Assembly: GCA_029216955.1 (NCBI GenBank)
Contig: JANAVB010023996.1
Span: 15,858,043-15,922,042, forward strand
From: Iris pallida
Lineage: Eukaryota; Streptophyta; Magnoliopsida; Asparagales; Iridaceae
Reading direction: 5' to 3'
DNA length: 64,000 nt
Shown: positions 25,940 through 38,741 of the stretch, one piece after another
Layout of the letters: the number at the start of each line of letters is the position of its first letter
How positions within the stretch are numbered: the first letter of the stretch is position 1
Notes under the pieces: model-generated
The model's input: only the letters and a program-made list of their open reading frames with translations
What the model was told of the DNA's origin: nothing
Database searches by the model: none
Translations under genes and position numbers: made by a program

Positions 25940-28607
25940 TACCATATATCAAAATATATATAAAGAGATATAGAGGGTGATGTGGGTGTTAATGTGTGAT
26001 TATGATAACATGTGCTCTCAGTTTAGAAACATATGTGTGAGTGTCAACAAATCAGTGGGAGAGTGTGTTTAAATCAGTGTGTGAGTAATACATTCCCAAG
26101 TTTCAGATTTGACAGGGCATACATAAACAGTGCATCCTTCTCAGGTTTCAGTGTGGCATACAACATAGAAAATCAATGAGTGTACACAAAATCAGTGTCA
26201 AGTATTCTCAGATTTTGCAAATGTGCCTGTGTGTTCATGAGTAGTGTACTCCCAGTTTTGATAGTTCCAGGAAATGGAAAACCCAATATCAAACAAAATT
26301 CATGAATACTAATTGCAACTTAAACTCAGTTGTAAATTGGTGTTCCCAGATTTTTATGTGAGTGTAAACATAAAATTGATTTCCTATTTTTAGTCAAGTG
26401 TCCTCAGTTTAAGTATTTTAGTTAACTCTAAATCCCAATCTAAGTTTTCAGCCTAATGTACACTACATATGGAATGATCTTCGAATGAGAGTTACAACCA
26501 AATCAATACATAAGTTTTAAAATCCTTAAACTCAGTTCACAGATTTTGAACAAGAAGGGAAAAATTCTCAGGTTTTGGTAATTAGGGAAAATCTCAATTT
26601 TGAAAATGCTAAACCCATTCTCAGTTTTAAATCTCAAAACATTCAACTCAAAGCTTAGTTATTCATAGGTGAACCACATTGATTTGAATCAACAACCAAA
26701 TTTAGTAAAACACATGATAGTCGAATTTCCCAGGAAAAGAATAGTGCACCTATATTAGCAGTTTGAAATTCTCAGGAAACAGTCCCAAAGTAAGTTCAAA
26801 ATCCGATTTTCAATGTTAACTTGAAAACCCAATCATATTATTAATCTCAGTTACATCTAGGTGAACAAACATTCAATTTATCATTCAAGAAACAGTAAAC
26901 ACATATGAAAATTTTAGAAAAATCGACTTATCAGCCTAGGTATCAGAACATTAGGAAATACCCAATTCTGAATTTGAAAACTCAGCAAACATCAAATTAA
27001 TAGTGGGTATTGTGTCGTGTACACATGAGCATGCTTCACAGGTAGTGTCATGTCTATAAAGTGGGACACGATGTGTCCAAACATCAAAAACACACAGACA
27101 TGAGTCTGTGCACAGAACTGCCTCGTGCAGTGGTGTCGAGCATTACAGGACACGACATACGATACTAGAGGGCTCGTGCACGTGTCCCTAGGTAGGTTAG
27201 GTCTAGGTGAACGTGTCTAGAAGTCTGTATTGGGTCTACGTCATGTCATGTCATGTCAAACAATGAGTATCAGAGCGTGTTTTAATAATATCCCAATATA
27301 GTGTCAATTCGATACGGGTGGGATTTCTACCAATCCGTTCGATAAAATAGCCTAAAATTTTGTCAGTATGGTGTCAGACACGTGGCCTAGGTGTCCACAA
27401 AATTTTGTATCAAAACATGCTATGTCGTGTCTACTACTGTGCCCGAGATGCAGGGGACTGTACAGAACCGTGTTGTGTCTCGTACGTGCATGTGTGTCCC
27501 ATTTTGGACAAAAAAGTGTCCAGAAACATGCTTAATAGGATACGAATGCAATAAACATGTATAAAACATCATTTCCATTCAATCACTTTTCAAAAACAGC
27601 AATTTATTTCCCTTTGAGGCATTTCAACAAGCACATGAATACATGGACTGATACGTGTCCGATACGGATACCAAATGGACACGATTTCTAACCAAATTTG
27701 AGGAGAAGCTAGGGGATACCTAGATCTAGGCTATGATGCAAAGAAATTAGAATAATACCTCAATTTGAGAAGTTTACCTATAGATTGTCTAATGGCAAAA
27801 AAAGCTCCAAAATAGAGTATTCCTCCTTGCTAGCTCAAATCCCCAAATTATTTAAAAGCTGGGATTACTCTCCATAATCATAAAATAGAGGAGTATTAGA
27901 ATCTAATGCAAGAAACTAGAGTCAAAAAGGAATTGAAATGGAAAAGTTAGGGATTGGGGAAGAATGGCCATACCTTTCTTTTTCCAAGTGTTGAAATGAT
28001 ACAAAAGAGGCAAGAACCATAGGAAGAGAGATTCTATAGGGCTGGGAATCCCTAGGTGGCTAGTCATAAAGGATAAAATTAGGGTTAGGGTTACACTAGT
28101 GGGCTATGGGCCAAGTTTAAATGGTCATGGAAATCAATTCATAGTCTCAAGTCATTGAACCTAATCCTTAATCCTCCTATTTGAAACTCGATTTCTAAAT
28201 GACTAACTTAGGTTTACTTAAGTTAGACTAGGGTCCCACCATGATATTCAAGTCACCATAGCTAGAGTCAACATCTAGGTTAGTCTCTTAAGTCACAACC
28301 AGTATAAGTCAAAATCAACAACCATCAATCCAATAATTAATCAAATAATTCTAATAAGTCAAAATGACCAAATTATCCCAAGGCTAAAAATGATAAATAG
28401 ATATTCCAAATCACATGGTTATGCTCTAGATCAGACAGTCTCTAGGGTTTCACTAGCAGCACATCAAAATTATAAGTCATGGTTTTTAAATAGTTTTTAA
28501 AAATGATTAAAATTCACCAAAATCATATTACGATTTAAATATCATAAATAAATAAATTAAATCATAAAATTTTAAAATTACCCTTATTTAGAAAACTGGG
28601 TGTTACA
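23793..28607 (-). mobile_element. 5' LTR (4815 bp) of the minus-strand Tekay-like element
   Basis: Pairs with 16890-21527. It is longer mainly because of a microsatellite expansion at 25781-25934. A TATA-like site (minus-strand TATAGAAT at about 28031-28038) is degraded relative to TATAAAAT in the partner. Non-coding; it contains CATGA-rich short repeats at 24595-24860 and the CGTGTC cluster at 27000-27680. Confidence 0.93.
25781..25934. repeat. (TA)n microsatellite expanded in one LTR
   Basis: About 150 bp of TA repeats, interrupted by an A-rich AAAATAAAAAAAATAAAA segment. The partner LTR has only about 22 bp of TA at 18867-18888. This is post-insertion expansion and accounts for most of the LTR length difference. 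Confidence 0.9.
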
Positions 28608-28915
28608 TGTATAGTTTGGCAGAACTTACAAAAGAGTTACAGGATGCTGAATCTCTCTTTAGAAAAAGTGGTCATGTTTTGTTTCTGAAAAAGGCGTCTA
28701 CTTCTAAGCCAAAAGGCGGTAAGAAGAAGAATAACATTCAGAAACCGATAAACTCGGCAAAGAAGGGCATGTGACCTCAAGACGCGGTAAAAAAGCCGAA
28801 AGGCAAATATTTCAAGTGCAAAGGGTCAGGACATTGAAAGACTGATTGTCCACTTCTCAAACAAGGGAACAAAGAAGGTATATCTCATTTACTAGTAGTT
28901 GAAACATGTTTAGCG
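28608..28915 (+). pseudogene. copia gag C-terminal part with degenerate zinc knuckle
   Basis: It continues gag after the insertion: LAELTKELQDAESLFRKSGH, then a lysine-rich tail, then YFKCKGSGH(stop)KTDCPLLK. A normal CX2CX4HX4C knuckle would have Cys where Tyr is and Trp where the TGA is, so it is damaged twice. The first five bases (28608-28612) are the duplicated target site. Confidence 0.8.
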
Positions 28916-29439
28916 ATGTTATCTACCAACACCTGGTGTGTAGATACAGGAGCTACTAATCATGTCTGCAATACATTGCAGGGGTTCCAGGAAACTAGAC
29001 GGCTCAGTGATGGAGAGATATGCTTATTCACGGATAATGCTACAAAAGTAGCGGTCGTTGTATTAGGAGATGTTACTTTATCTTTTGGAAGAAATAAGTC
29101 TTTGACATTGAAAGATTGTCTTTATGCACCTTCACTTAGAAGAAATTTAGTTTCTGTTTCTATGTTAGTTAAGGATGGATATTCAGTTTATTTTAATGAC
29201 AATATTGTTATTAGAAAGAATAAATATTTTATCTGTTCTGGTGTACTGGTTGATAATCTGTATGTCATTAATCTTATTTCGCCCACAATGCAACTTATGA
29301 AAATGAATAATATGTTATCTAACTTAAATAAGAGAAAAGAACCTCCTTCTATGAACCAAACATATCTTTGGCACTTGCGATTGGGGCATATTAACCTAAG
29401 AAGGATTCAAAGACTGGTTGAAGATGGACCTTTGAGTTC
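28916..29439 (+). pseudogene. copia protease and start of integrase
   Basis: The frame is open from 28916. The aspartic protease catalytic triplet DTG is at 28943-28951 (WCVDTGATNHVCN), followed by LKDCLYAPSLRRNLVSVSML. The GAG-pre-integrase motif YLWHLRLGHINLRRIQRL, which carries the histidines of the integrase zinc finger, lies near 29360-29420. The frame is cut at 29439 by the plus-strand Tekay-like element; the matching cysteines (CESC) are on the other side at about 38770. The protease itself looks intact. Confidence 0.9.
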
Positions 29440-30110
29440 TGTAAAACCCCTAAATTTTCTACTAAATTATTTTATTAAATTTGGTACTGATTTTTTTTTT
29501 GTATTTATACGTCGCATAGTCGTATTGTACGTTGTACGGGAATTTACGATTTTTGTATTTTCTCGTCAAGTGCGAATATGTGCGAGTAACATATTTTTAG
29601 AAAAATAATTTTTAATTTTATGGTGGTTTCAAAATAATAATTATTTTTATTAAAAATAATTTAGCAAGAAGGTATTTTAACGATTTGATTATTATGTTTA
29701 ATTTTGAAATTTATTTTATCCAAATTAGTAAAAATATAGTTTGAAATTATTTCCTATTAATACTTAAATATATATTATAATTTTCAAAATTATTTAATAT
29801 TTATATTTTATTATTCCAAAAAGATATTTAAAAATATATTTGTTATTTTCGAAATTATTATTATTGGTATTTTGAAGATATATTTGGAAGTTATTGTGAC
29901 CATTTAAATCTTGATTTGATTTTTGGAGTTATTTAAATAGATAAATATTTGAAGATTTGATTTATCCTAGTCGATTTTAAACTAAAATTTAATTTGATTT
30001 AAATTAGAATTGTATTTAGATTTGGATTTGGTTTTTAAATTAAGTAGAAGAATTATCTAATTGGGTTTTAAATAGTCCTAGTTCCTATCCAATTGGAAAA
30101 TCCCACATCC

Positions 30111-30120
30111 TATAAATAGG
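30111..30120 (+). promoter_or_regulatory. TATA box of the LTR promoter
   Basis: TATAAATAGG, conserved at 35378-35387 in the partner LTR, about 25 bases downstream of a CCAAT-type motif. The likely start is near 30145. Confidence 0.75.
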
Positions 30121-30299
30121 CAGGTACTCCTCCAATATTTTTACCATTCACCAATTCTCTACAAATAGTTCTCAACCCCGTGCACCGTGTCCGTGTTCTC
30201 TCCCGTCCATCTTATTCCAATATTTTACATATACATTGAGTTCTCCGTGTCAACAATTCCGACACGACAAACAATAAATCTCTAAAAATCCTAATCCTA

Positions 30300-31480
30300 G
30301 CCAAGCCCAGCTACTGTGTTCGGCCGTCCTCCATCGCAGTAGCCCCGCCTACCCTTTCGCTACACCTCCGACCCACTACAAACCACCCTGGATCCACTTT
30401 CCAACTCCCTCAATGCTTTCCTTCGCCTCCGCCGGGAACCAGCACTGCCCCGCCACCATAGCAGAACCACCGGTCTCTTGTCTTCTCGTACCCACGGTGT
30501 CACCACCACGCTCACGCCACCAACCAACCAGCCCTCGGCCACCGCCGAAAATCTCCAACCCTTATTCACCACCGCCACCACAACCCCTACAAACCACCGA
30601 CCTCCTCACATCGACTCCTCCTCGACTAGCCAACCCATCCCGACCGAACACCAAAACACCACTCCAAGGAAAAGAAGAAGAAATAAGGGAACCTGACCTC
30701 TGCCGCGATCCCCGATTCCGACGACTTCACCACCCGTGCGCCGCGCTTGCGACTCGCCAGGCCACCGATCCTCCGGCACCCCGACAGCCTCGGGCGCCGT
30801 CCTCTCTCCGCCCCTTGTGTCCGCCCCGTGTCCGTAGACCCTCACCTTGCCTTCCGCCCTCGCCGAGCCGTGGCGGCGCTTCTCTCGTCGGCTGGAGCTC
30901 GCCTCCACAACTTCCCCCGGTGAGCCAACTTCTCTTGGACCGCCGCGAGCGTCGTGTCGAGCCTCCTTCGGCCTTCCCTGAGTCGCGCACCGCCGGGAGA
31001 TCATCTTGAGCGCTCCGACGCTCAGATCCCAGCGACAATCTCGTCTCCACTGTGCCATCGTGCCCTATTGCGCCTGTGCCGGAGCAGCGCGTGCCGCCTA
31101 TGAGCCCCCACTTCCCCCGCCGAAACCCCTACTCGCCGGAACCCTCCGCCCATCTCCGCCACTTCACATCGCCGCCCGAGCCGTCTCCTCCCTTCGTGCC
31201 GTCCGCGCACCCATCGGAATCCCGTTCTCCGCCGCCCCCCTTGCCGCCAAACGTCTGGCCGCTCCAACCCTCCGCCGCACTCGCCAGAACTGGCCCGAAC
31301 AACTGCCTCCTCCCAACTCGACCCGAGCGCGCCACACCCCTCCGTACCCGGCCTCAGCCACGAGTTCGCCGCCGCCACCGCGATGCCGACGACTGAGCAC
31401 CGCGCGCCTCTCGCCGCCGACAAACTCCGGTAATCCCATCCCTCTTCTCTTTCCCCTTTTCTTTTCGGTTCCTCTCTCTC
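30300..31480 (+). other. GC-rich, CpG-dense segment inside the LTR
   Basis: This is a sharp compositional island: GC-rich and rich in CCGCC, CCTCC and CGCCG, in otherwise strongly AT-rich DNA. Frames stay open on both strands for 60-200 codons, giving Pro/Ser/Arg-rich predicted peptides without a known domain. This is what GC-rich, stop-poor DNA does by chance. A coding origin is possible: in the frame from 30413 the proline-rich run is long. The copy at 35570-36750 is nearly identical but has different frame breaks, which argues against selection on a protein. It begins about 180 bases after the TATA box and ends before a CGGTAATCCC splice-donor-like site near 31428. It could be 5' untranslated leader or captured host sequence. 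Confidence 0.6.
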
Positions 31481-31539
31481 TCTCTCTTAACTGTGTGTGA
31501 AAGTTGGGTATGAGCAAATGCTTCGAAAGAGGTTATAGT

Positions 31540-31860
31540 GTAATTATTATAATAGTGTTATTATAATATACTGTTGTTATGATTTATTATTTATATTACT
31601 TTTATTATTAGTATTAATATATTATTTTCATTATTTGTGTTATTATCCTTATTATCATTAATATTATTAGTATTATTATTATTGTTATCAGATTTATTAT
31701 TATTATTATTAATTATCTCCCCCTCTCACTGTTGAGAGATGAAGATTTTGAGTTTTATTATTAATATTATTATTAATATTAATATTATTAGTACTACTGT
31801 TATTTTGATTATGATTGTTATTATTATTTCGATGTACTAATATTTTTGTTAATTATCAAA
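31540..31860. repeat. ATT-rich low-complexity tract in the LTR
   Basis: TTATTATTA-type low-complexity DNA immediately after the GC-rich island, repeated at 36800-37130 in the partner LTR. No coding content. Confidence 0.8.
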
Positions 31861-32756
31861 TCTACATATATTTTTAACACGAAAGAATTATAGTTTCCAA
31901 ATAATAAAACGATTATATTTTTAATATTTTCAAAATAATTATCCAAATTATGTTTGCTAATAAAAATATAGTTTCACTATCTCAATATTTTATTGTACTT
32001 AGTTTTGCCTAAAAAAAGATTTTTACTTTAAAGTATTTATCTAAAGCTATTTTTACCAAAAATATATTTTTAGGTATTTAAACATTTCTTTATCTAAAAA
32101 TAGTACAAAGTATCTTTCACCAAAAATTTTATTATTATTATCAAGGTTGGTCATAACTAAACTGTACTTTCCTATTTTCTCGCAATTTAGACATACTCAT
32201 CGCCCTTGACTGTTGGACAAACATGACTTCTCGGAGCATCGCACCACACCAGGCGACACACCAGGCAAGATACTTTGCCATCTTGTACTTACATTTGATT
32301 CATGATATTTTATATGTTGCTAGTGTTTTTACATTAGTAAGAGTATATCCAAGTATGACTTGGGTGCCATCGATATGTATATCGATGTTTGTGTGTGTGC
32401 GTGTGTGTGTGGGTGGACCATATGTGGTAGCGGACTTTCCCGGTGTGTTGAAGTTATGCTTCATAACTTCTTTGACTTGTTGACACGTCTCATACACGAC
32501 ACATGAGTGAGGATCATTGAGTCGACACGAACCTACGTATTCGACTTGCTATCGATACGGGCGGTTCGTGTGTCAGTTCATTTATGGATTAGCGGAGTCT
32601 AAATAGCGACTTGCATAGAGATATGGATCGCCAAGACATGGATATGACTTGTGTGATACATGGACGGGGAAAACTACTGGGACGTATGATCTAGCCCAAA
32701 GCCTTCTAGATTGCCCGGTTATGGGTTCATGGTTTCCCTGTTATGGGTGCGTCGCT

Positions 32757-32905
32757 AGAGGATATATCTATTGCACGACCCTGACCTCGACGTCAGATAC
32801 GGTCAGGAGGTATGCTAGCGATGCAAAGTATGAACTAGGGGATATATCCATTGTACGGCCCTGACCACGTTTTCAGATACGGTCAGAGACGTATACTAGT
32901 TCATG
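32757..32905. repeat. Duplicated block of about 79 bp with inverted repeats
   Basis: Two adjacent copies begin GGATATATC(T/C)ATTG and contain CCCTGACC...GATACGGTCAG, an inverted CTGACC/GGTCAG pair. The partner LTR has the same at about 38035-38185. Confidence 0.7.
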
Positions 32906-33464
32906 CGAAGCCTCTAGTGGATGCTATGCTTTATTCCTACCCACTTATATGTTCCAGTATAGTTTTCGACTTGCATTACACCTAGATGGTTAGGTTCCAT
33001 TGTGTTGGAGCATGTGGTCTTTTCTTTATCATATATCATTTACAGTTCATCATGGTATTGTTTTTATGTATCTTCTTACGTCCCTCTGAGGACCTGGTTT
33101 TTCCCCAGGTGTGTGTTTTCGTAATTTCTTACAGATGCTCTAGCTAAGGCCATGACTTGCGCTCTATTCCGTCGTGATGATTACTCTTGGATTTGTTACT
33201 TGCTCTCGCTTGCTAAATTCTTTCCTTGTATATTTTTCCAGATTTAATTTGGTTGGTAGTGGACTTTGTCTCCACCCAACTGTTGTGTATATGACAAACT
33301 CAAAGATGCTTTATATCTTTATTTATCTTTGTGGGTGAGATTTAGTTGTCTTGGATTACTACATTTACAGCTTATGTATACATACGAGGTCCATGTATTT
33401 CGTATGTATACAGCTGGCATGTCTACGTACTTGGTCCTACGTATTTTGGGACTGGGGCGTTACA

Positions 33465-34707
33465 TGTTTTTGTTGTGGCCCATGCAGGTCTAGATAAATT
33501 GTTTGGTTACTTTACCGTACCAAGCAAGCCTGCGTATAGGATTAGAAGTCTAGGATCTCATCCACATACTTGACCTCTTTTCTTGATTTTATCTACCGTT
33601 TGACTCATCAATTGCATCTTGCTTGCTTCCTTCCATCCCTATTCTTATCTTTCCTTTGTGCTTGATAGAGATCGACCCTACTAGTTAGTTGTCCCAAACA
33701 CCATTAGTTTAATTCTTTAAGTTGGGTAGAATACCTTATGAACTAGCAACCCCTTTGACCTAGTAACCTATATTAGCCAGCTTATTTAGATCCTAGAATC
33801 TAGAGGACTTAACCCGTCTAGCCAACCAAGGACTCAGACAAGAAGACTATAGGATGACTGTATGACTTAGAATCATTCTGCCTTCTTTCAATCTAAAACT
33901 CTCGTGCCTATGTATTTACCATTTTGACTAATGATGCTAATGTAGCCTTGTTTTTGCAAGCTTATTCCTTATCGAGCTTGTCCAAGACATATGTTAATTG
34001 GGTCGCTCCCACTAACATATTGTCTAATCAGAACCGGTGCATGATGGTCTGATCAACCGAGTGCACTTTGGTTCGCTTTTGTCTATCGTTCTACGTGGAT
34101 GGAACATAATTAAACTTGGCCTTTAGAGTCCCATCCACGACTGCCTTGAAAATTCTTTTTGAAATTTTTCGGTCGCCTTTGAATCACATACTCGTATTCG
34201 ATAAGATCGTCTTTTGAACCCCTTATTGCTTTCGCCTTTACCTATTCTAGAAGGACGAACGCGTTATACTAGGATCTCCTCTAGCCTTTCTATCGACAAT
34301 GATCATTATCACTCAACATTGTTATATCCTCATTCTAAATTGCTCGTTCTTATCTCGGCCCTATAATTACTCTCATGACCTTCTAAATCACTTATGTTAG
34401 GAGTGACCCAAATTGCTCTCTCAATCGTGCCAGCAACCAACTCCTAAGAAACCATATCTTTAAGGTCCCTAAACTATTCTTCTCTAGATAACACACTAGC
34501 CTCTATCGCGTGTTTTATCTTTAAACTTTACTCATTTTCCTTCTTGAGCTAACCCATGGTTACCCTCGCCGTTATTGAAGTCACGATTTCCTAATGCATG
34601 ATTGCGTTGGACGTTGTGAATGATTATTCCTCACCGATACCCCCTTGCGCCTTTCACCCCCACTAATTCTTAATTTCGAGGACGATATTCTTTTAAGTTG
34701 GGTAGGA
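33465..34707 (+). other. Internal region of the 29440-38741 element, non-coding
   Basis: It starts with the leader TGTTTTTGTTGTGGCCCATG shared with the related elements and ends with the Del/Tekay 3' block and PPT (34671-34707). In the 1.2 kb between I see no open frame with a recognised domain, and no clear tRNA primer site beyond the leader. Confidence 0.75.
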
Positions 34708-37700
34708 TGTAAAACCCCTAAATTTTCTACTAAATTATTTTATTAAATTTGGTACTGATTTTTTTTTGTATTTATACGTCGCATAGTCGTATTGTACGTT
34801 GTACGGGAATTTACAATTTTCGTATTTTCTCGTCAAGTGCGAATATGTGCGAGTAACATATTTTTAGAAAAATAATTTTTTATTTTATGGTGGTTTCAAA
34901 ATAATTATTATTTTTATTAAAAATAATTTAGCAAGAAGGTATTTTAACGATTTGATTATTATGTTTAATTTTGAAATTTGTTTTATCCAAATTAGTAAAA
35001 ATGTAGTTTGAAATTATTTCCTATTAATACTTAAATATATATTATAATTTTTGAAATTTTTTAATATTTATATTTTATTATTCCAAAAAGATATTTAAAA
35101 ATATATTTGTTATTTTCAAAATTATTATTATTTGTATTTTGAAGATATATTTGGAAGTTATTGTGACCATTTAAATCTTGATTTGATTTTTGGAGTTATT
35201 TAAATAGATAAATATTTGAAGATTTGATTTATCCTAGTCGATTTTAAACTAAAATTTAATCTGATTTAAATTAGAATTGTATTTAGATTTGGATTTGGTT
35301 TTTAAATTAAGTAGAAGAATTATCTAATTGGGTTTTAAATAGTCCTAGTTCCTATCCAATTGGGAATTCCCACATCCTATAAATAGGCAGGTACTCCTCC
35401 AATATTTTTACCATTCACCAATTCTCTACAAATAGTTCTCAACCCCGTGCACCGTGTCCGTGTTCCCTCCCGTCCATCTTATTCCAATATTTTACATATA
35501 CATTGAGTTCTCCGTGTCGACAATTCCGACACGACAAACAATAAATCTCTAAAAATCCTAATCCTAGCCAAGCCCAGCTACTGTGTTCGGCCGCCCTCCA
35601 TCGCAGCAGCCCCGCCTACCCTTTCGCTACACCTCCGACCCACTACAAACCACCCTGGATCCACTTTCCAACTCCCTCAATGCTTCCCTTCGCCTCCGCC
35701 GGGAACCAGCACTGCCCCGCCACCAAAGCAGAACCACCGGTCTCTTGTCTCCCCGCACCCACGGTGTCACCACCACGGTCACGCCACCAACCAACCAGCC
35801 CTCGTCCACCGCCGAAAATCCCTAACCCTTATTCACCACCGCCACCACAACCCCTACAAACCATCGACCTCCTCACGTCGACTCCTCCTCGACTAGCCAA
35901 CCCATCCCGACCGAACACCAAAACACCACTCTAAGAAAAATAAAGAGAAATAAGGGAACCTGACCTCTGCCGCGATCCTCGATTCCGACGACTTCACCAC
36001 CCGTGTGCCGCGCCTGCGACTCGCCAGGCCACCGATCCTCCGGCACCCCGACAGCCTCGGGCACCGTCCTCTCTCCGCCCCATGTGTCCGCCCCGTGTCC
36101 GTAGACCCTCACCTTGCCTTCCGCCCTTGCCGAGCCGTGGCGGCGCTCCTCTCGTCGGCTGGAGCTCGCCTCCACAACTTCCCCCGGTGAGCCAGCTTCT
36201 CTTGGACCGCCGCGGGCGTCGTGTCGAGCCTCCTTCGGCCTTCCCTGAGTTGTGCACCGCCGGGAGATCATCTTGAGCGCTCCGACGCTCAGATCCCAGC
36301 AACAATCTCGTCTCCACTGTGCCGTCGTGCCCTATTGTGCCTGTGCCGGAGCAGCGCGCACCGCTTATGAGCCCCCACTTCCCCCGCCGAAACCCCTACT
36401 CGCCGGAACCCTCCGTCTATCTCCGCCACTTCACGGCGCCGCCCGAGCCGTCTCCTCCCTTCCCGCCGTCCGCGCACCCACCGAAATCCCGTTCTCCGCC
36501 GCCCCCCTTGCCGCCAAACGTCTGGCCGCTCCAACCCTCCGTCGCACTCGCCAGAACTGGCCCGAACAACCGCCTCCTCCCAACTCGACCCGAGCGCGCC
36601 ACTCCCCTCCGCACCCGGCCTCAGCCACGAGTTCGCCGCCGCCACCGCGATGCCGACGACTGAGCACCGCGCGCCTCTCGCCGCCGGCAAACTCCGGTAA
36701 TCCCATCCCTCTTCTCTTTCCCCTTTTCTTTTCGGTTCCTCTCTCTCTCTCTCTCTCTTAACTGTGTGTGAAAGTTGGGTATGAGCAAATGCTTCGAAAG
36801 GGGTTATAGTGTAATTATTATAATAGTGTTATTATAATATACTGTTGTTATGATTTATTATTTATATTACTTTTATTATTAGTATTAATATATTATTTTC
36901 ATTATTTGTGTTATTATCCTTATTATCATTAATATTATTAGTATTATTATTATTATTGTTATCAGATTTATTATTATTATTATTAATTATCTCTGCCTCT
37001 CACTGTTGAGAGATAAAGATTTTGAGTTTTATTATTAATATTATTATTAATATTAATATTATTAGTACTACTGTTATTTTGATTATGATTGTTATTATTA
37101 TTTCGATGTACTAATATTTTTGTTAATTATCAAATCTACATATATTTTTAACACGGAAGAATTATAGTTTCCGAATAATAAAACGATTATATTTTTAAAT
37201 ATTTTCAAAATAATTATCCAAATTATGTTTGCTAATAAAAATATAGTTTCACTATCTCAATATTTTATTGTACTTAGTTTTGCCTAAAAAAAAGATTTTT
37301 ACTTTAAAGTATTTATCTAAAGCTATTTTTACCAAAAATATATTTTTAGGTATTTAAACATTTCTTTATCAAAAAATAGTACAAAGTATCTTTCACCAAA
37401 ATTTTTATTATTATTATCAAGGTTGGTCATAACTAAACTGTACTTTCCTATTTTCTCGCAATTTAGACATACTCATCGCCCTTGACTGTTGGACAAACAT
37501 GACTTCTCGGAGCATCGCACCACACCAGGCGACACACCAGGCAAGATACCTTGCCATCTTGTACTTACATTTGATTCATGATATTTTATATGTTGCTAGT
37601 GTTTTCACATTAGTAAGTGTATGTCCAAGTATGACTTGGGTGCCATCGATATGTATATCGATGTTTGTGTGTGTGCGTGTGTGTGTGTGTGGACCATATG

Positions 37701-38741
37701 TGGTAGCGGACTTTCCCGGTGTGTTGAAGTTATGCTTCATAACTTCTTTGACTTGTTGACACGTCTCATACACGACACATGAGTGAGGATTATTGAGTCG
37801 ACACGAACCTACGTATTCGACTTGCTACCGATACGGGCAGTTCGTGTGTCGGTTCATTTATGGATTAGCGGAGTCTAAATAGCGACTTGCATAGAGATAT
37901 GGATCGCCAAGACATGGATATGACTTGTGTGATACATGGACGGGGAAAACTACTGGGACGTATGAGCTAGCCCAAAGCCTTCTAGAGTGCCCGGTTATGG
38001 GTTCATGGTTTCCCTGTTATGGGTGTGTCGCTAGAGGATATATCCATTGCACGGCCCTGACCTCGACGTCAGATACGGTCAGGAGGTATGCTAGCGATGC
38101 AAAGTATGAACTAGGGGATATATCCATTGCACGGCCCTGACCACGTCGTCAGATACGGTCAGAGACGTATACTAGTTCATGCGAAAGCCTCTAGTAGATG
38201 CTATGCTTTATTCCTACCCACTTATACGTTCCAATATAGTTTTCGACTTGCATTACACCTAGATGGTTAGGTTCCATTGTGTTGGAGCATGTGGTCTTTT
38301 CTTTATCATATATCATTTACAGTTCATCATGGTATTATTTTTATGTATCTTGTTACGTCCCTCTGAGGACCTGGTTTTTCCCCAGGTGTGTGTTTTCGTA
38401 ATTTCTTACAGATGCTCTAGCTAAGGCCATGACTTGCGCTGTATTCCGTCGTGATGATTACTCTTGGATTTGTCACTTGCTCTCGCTTGCTAAATTCTTT
38501 CCTTGTATATTTTTCCATATTTAATTTGGTTGGTAGTGGACTTTGTCTCCACCCAACTGTTGTGTACATGACAAACTCAAAGTTGCTTTATATCATTATT
38601 TATCTTTGTAGATGAGATTTAGTTGTCTTGGATTACTACATTTACAGCTTATGTATACATACGAGGTCCATGTATTTCGTATGTATACAGCTGGCATGTC
38701 TACGTACTTGGTCCTACGTATTTTGGGACTGGGGCGTTACA
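34708..38741 (+). mobile_element. 3' LTR of the 29440-38741 element
   Basis: Nearly identical to 29440-33464. TATAAATAGG at 35378-35387, GC-rich island at about 35570-36750, ATT-rich tract at 36800-37130, and the duplicated inverted-repeat block near 38035-38185. Confidence 0.94.

Larger units (their letters stand above)
16890..28607 (-). mobile_element. Del/Tekay-like Ty3/gypsy element with 4.6-4.8 kb LTRs
   Basis: A minus-strand element of 11.7 kb inserted in the copia gag. Perfect 5-bp target duplication TGTAT at 16885-16889 and 28608-28612. Ends on the element strand: TGTAACACCCAG...GGTCGTGACA. The internal region is only 2265 bp (21528-23792) and holds gag but no reverse transcriptase or integrase. 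The 3' internal end TTTCGAGGACAAAATTTCTC is the hallmark of the Del/Tekay chromovirus group. Movement must have relied on enzymes from another copy. Confidence 0.95.
29440..33464 (+). mobile_element. 5' LTR of the 29440-38741 element
   Basis: AT-rich U3, CCAAT-like ATCCAATTGG near 30088, TATA box TATAAATAGG at 30111-30120, then a GC-rich transcribed segment (30300-31480), ATT-rich DNA and a U5-like end. Frames seen in the GC-rich part are addressed separately. Confidence 0.93.
29440..38741 (+). mobile_element. Tekay-like element with 4.0 kb LTRs, no coding capacity
   Basis: A plus-strand element of 9.3 kb inserted into the copia integrase. Perfect target duplication AGTTC at 29435-29439 and 38742-38746. 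Its LTRs (4025 and 4034 bp) start TGTAAAACCCC and end GGGGCGTTACA. The internal region is 1243 bp (33465-34707) and contains no gag or pol domain. It ends with the block TTTCGAGGACGATATTCTTT before AAGTTGGGTAGGA, placing it with the Del/Tekay group. The LTRs are very alike, so this is one of the younger insertions. It is a LARD-like non-autonomous element. Confidence 0.95.

Noticed and set aside
30413..31500. Proline/arginine-rich ORFs on both strands of the GC-rich LTR island (and copies at 35583-36761)
   Set aside because: GC-rich DNA is stop-poor in many frames. The two LTR copies break frames at different places and no domain is seen. Kept as a compositional feature only.
33465..34707. 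Gag or pol remnants in the interior of the 29440-38741 element
   Set aside because: No frame shows a recognisable motif; only the leader and the 3' block are supported.
38628..38741. N-terminal extension of the integrase frame upstream of 38742
   Set aside because: Those codons are LTR sequence, and the integrase resumes only after the duplicated AGTTC.
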